The position numbers and the translations under genes are program-made. A stretch of 64,000 nt of DNA from assembly GCA_029243245.1 (NCBI GenBank), contig JAQWSK010000004.1, positions 186,001 through 250,000 of the forward strand. The letters run 5' to 3'. The notes beneath the pieces are model-generated. The model searched no databases, was not told the origin of the DNA, and was given only the letters and a program-made list of their open reading frames with translations. Below, in pieces: positions 62,830 to 64,000 of this stretch (positions are counted from its first letter, which is position 1; each line of letters starts with the position of its first letter). Source of the stretch: Flavobacteriaceae bacterium (GTDB taxonomy: Bacteria > Bacteroidota > Bacteroidia > Flavobacteriales > Flavobacteriaceae).

Positions 62830-63319
62830 TCAATTAATTTAAAAACCCCATTTTCCGTGTCTTTCTTTACTTTATCTCCCTTAAAAGTTTGTCCGTGCAT
62901 ATTTATATAAACTCCTTTTTTTAAATTTTGTAAAGCTGACAGAGCACTTCCAAGGTTGAAAAATCCATCTGATGAGCTTCCAAAAGCATATGGAATCATA
63001 GCTCCAGTTATAACAATCACCTTATTTTGAATATTTGCTTTTATAAGATGTTTTGCAGTATCTGTCATTTTATCGGTTCCATGAGTTATAAGAATTAGTT
63101 TTGATTTAGACTCTAAACATGAATCTTGAATCATTTGTAGGTGGAAATTGTTCATTTCCAGACTATCAATTAGCATTATTTTATATCAATGTCAAGCTTA
63201 CACTGTGCTCTTTCAAGCATTTTAGGTATATGAGTTTTTTCAAAATACATTTTTCCACTTATATAATTATAAGTTTTATCAAAAGTTCCTCCAGTAACAA
63301 AAATTTGAATTTTATTCAT
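62826..63319 (-). pseudogene. asparaginase-domain protein split by a frameshift (or two coupled halves)
   Basis: By hand on the minus strand: an ATG at 63317-63319 gives 47 residues (MNKIQIFVTGGTFDKTYNYI and on to KLDIDIK) ending in TAA, whose last A is the first base of the ATG of a second frame, 63176 down to 62826, 116 residues (MLIDSLEMNNFHL..., ITHGTDKMTDTAK). Together they make one short asparaginase N-terminal domain of about 163 residues, the usual length in Flavobacteria, with TGGTFD and HGTDKM, the two catalytic Thr motifs, one in each half. A few residues around the junction are missing. The first ATG overlaps the metalloprotease stop by 8 bases. It is most likely a frameshifted gene, but TAATG coupling leaves two-part expression possible. 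Confidence 0.75.
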
Positions 63320-64000
63320 TTAATAAATTTAAACAGTATTTATAATGTATTTTATTAAGGTTTGAAACCTTACTTTTTTTTGATTTAAAATATTTTTTTA
63401 AATTATTTTCTTGATTTTCAACAATCCCTTTAATTTCAGGAATTAGTTTTTCATTCTCTTTAAGCAATTTAAATTGATGTATAATATTTTTCTGAAGTTC
63501 TCTTTGAAGAATGTCAGGATGTGTAATATCCATGGTAAGATTTTTAGTAATTATTTCAATTAGTTCAATTATAGAAAGAGAATTACCTTGAATTGTATTT
63601 TCAGTTGAAATCATGGTATTTAATCTGTTAACACTAAATATTCTATTAAAAACGGATTTTTGTAGATTGCTTACAAGTGATAAAGAACCTTTTTCTTTTA
63701 TTTTTGAAATTATTTTTTTGTCGTAAAGCCAAACCGGTGAAGTCCATAGATTAATATTAAGAAAATTGATAGCATTTAATTGTTTTTCTTTTGGAACATT
63801 AACGTAAGGAATACCGCTTTGTCCTTTGTTTAATAAAGTTTGATTTACGCCACCTATCATTGAAACAACATGATAAATATACCTTCTATACACTCCTATT
63901 AACTCACCATAAAGTTCATTTAAATCCTCATAATTTGAACCTTCTTTAATTGTCCACTTCTCAAGATTTTTTGCTACAATTTTTAAATTACTCAATCCAT
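63312..64000 (-). CDS. zinc-dependent metalloprotease (DUF5117/DUF4953 type), C-terminal part
   Basis: 229 codons are open to the window edge with no start needed inside, so the 5' part is outside; the TTG at 63995 is just an internal codon. NLKIVAKNLEKWTIKEGSNYEDLNELYGELIGVYRRYIYHVVSMIGGVNQ and YVNVPKEKQLNAINFLNINLWTSPVWLYD match the C-terminal domain of the large exported zinc metalloproteases of Bacteroidota that also have DUF5117 and DUF5118. The HExxH site lies outside the window. It overlaps the asparaginase start by 8 bases. Confidence 0.85.
   Translation of the reverse strand, partial: GLSNLKIVAKNLEKWTIKEGSNYEDLNELYGELIGVYRRYIYHVVSMIGGVNQTLLNKGQSGIPYVNVPKEKQLNAINFLNINLWTSPVWLYDKKIISKIKEKGSLSLVSNLQKSVFNRIFSVNRLNTMISTENTIQGNSLSIIELIEIITKNLTMDITHPDILQRELQKNIIHQFKLLKENEKLIPEIKGIVENQENNLKKYFKSKKSKVSNLNKIHYKYCLNLLNE

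Overview
The window is a chromosomal segment of a low-GC (about 30% by eye) member of the Bacteroidota, most likely a marine Flavobacteriaceae. The call rests on gene content and order typical of that family: a ridA-lptD / amidase / MCE-protein / Fe-S protein cluster, DUF6452-DUF6048 beside rlmD, DUF4290-murA, a ResB-CcsA fusion, a coiled-coil protein-zapA-6S RNA run, bshA (bacillithiol synthesis), and TAnnTTTG boxes in front of several genes. No insertion sequence, prophage, integrase, CRISPR array or defence island was found. Almost every gene is a core or housekeeping gene, so the more unusual signals are small: non-coding RNAs, microproteins, decayed genes, start codons and operator-like sites.

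Layout. 1-5 kb: 5' part of tsaD (minus) divergent from tamB, whose membrane anchor is only encoded if translation starts at a non-canonical codon. 5-8 kb: pfkA, gap and a BadF/GlcNAc-kinase-like gene. 8-11 kb (minus): ridA and an LptD-like barrel. 11-20 kb (plus): cell-wall amidase, MCE protein, a two-part HdrBC-like Fe-S module with a small HAD protein between its halves, a conserved protein of unknown function, a GH3-serine hydrolase fusion and bshA. 20-28 kb: penicillin-acylase homologue, small membrane genes (one broken), DUF4242, an M24 peptidase homologue, a CrtI/RetSat-like oxidoreductase, hsp20 with a repeated operator-like motif, a ZIP transporter and a THUMP methyltransferase. 28-35 kb: DUF6048/DUF6452/rlmD, rocD, a cysteine desulfurase and an M23 peptidase. 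35-40 kb: zapA with a 6S RNA candidate and the glycerol operon glpK-glpD-glpF. 40-50 kb: a lipoprotein with a zinc-protease motif, a tRNA-Met with an altered T-loop, a START-like protein, a class-IV aminotransferase homologue, AlgH, HU, fmt, recQ, DUF493, DUF4290 and murA. 50-57 kb: a degraded SDR gene, DUF2911, a sodium symporter with an overlapping 33-residue microprotein, a PIG-L protein, maf, a KdsC-like phosphatase and a DUF2520 protein. 57-64 kb: ccsBA, a TerB-like protein, two guanidino-hydrolase family genes (the second ctlX), a split asparaginase and the C-terminal part of a DUF5117-type zinc metalloprotease.

How the genes work together. Peptidoglycan metabolism is spread over the window (murA, amidase, GH3-serine hydrolase fusion, M23 peptidase, BadF-type kinase). 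Outer-membrane building is represented by tamB, lptD, the MCE protein and the KdsC-like phosphatase. Carbon entry is through glpFKD into pfkA/gap glycolysis. A nitrogen-recovery route can be drawn from the guanidino-hydrolase, CtlX and RocD (arginine to citrulline to ornithine to glutamate semialdehyde), with a possibly broken asparaginase next to it.

Most worth a second look: the 6S RNA candidate after zapA, the tRNA-Met with an apparent T54-A58 to A54-U58 swap, the microprotein bridging the PIG-L and symporter genes, the TAATG split in the asparaginase gene, the two TGACNAAATGNCA boxes before hsp20, the Cys-to-Asp change in the MurA active site, and the tamB start.
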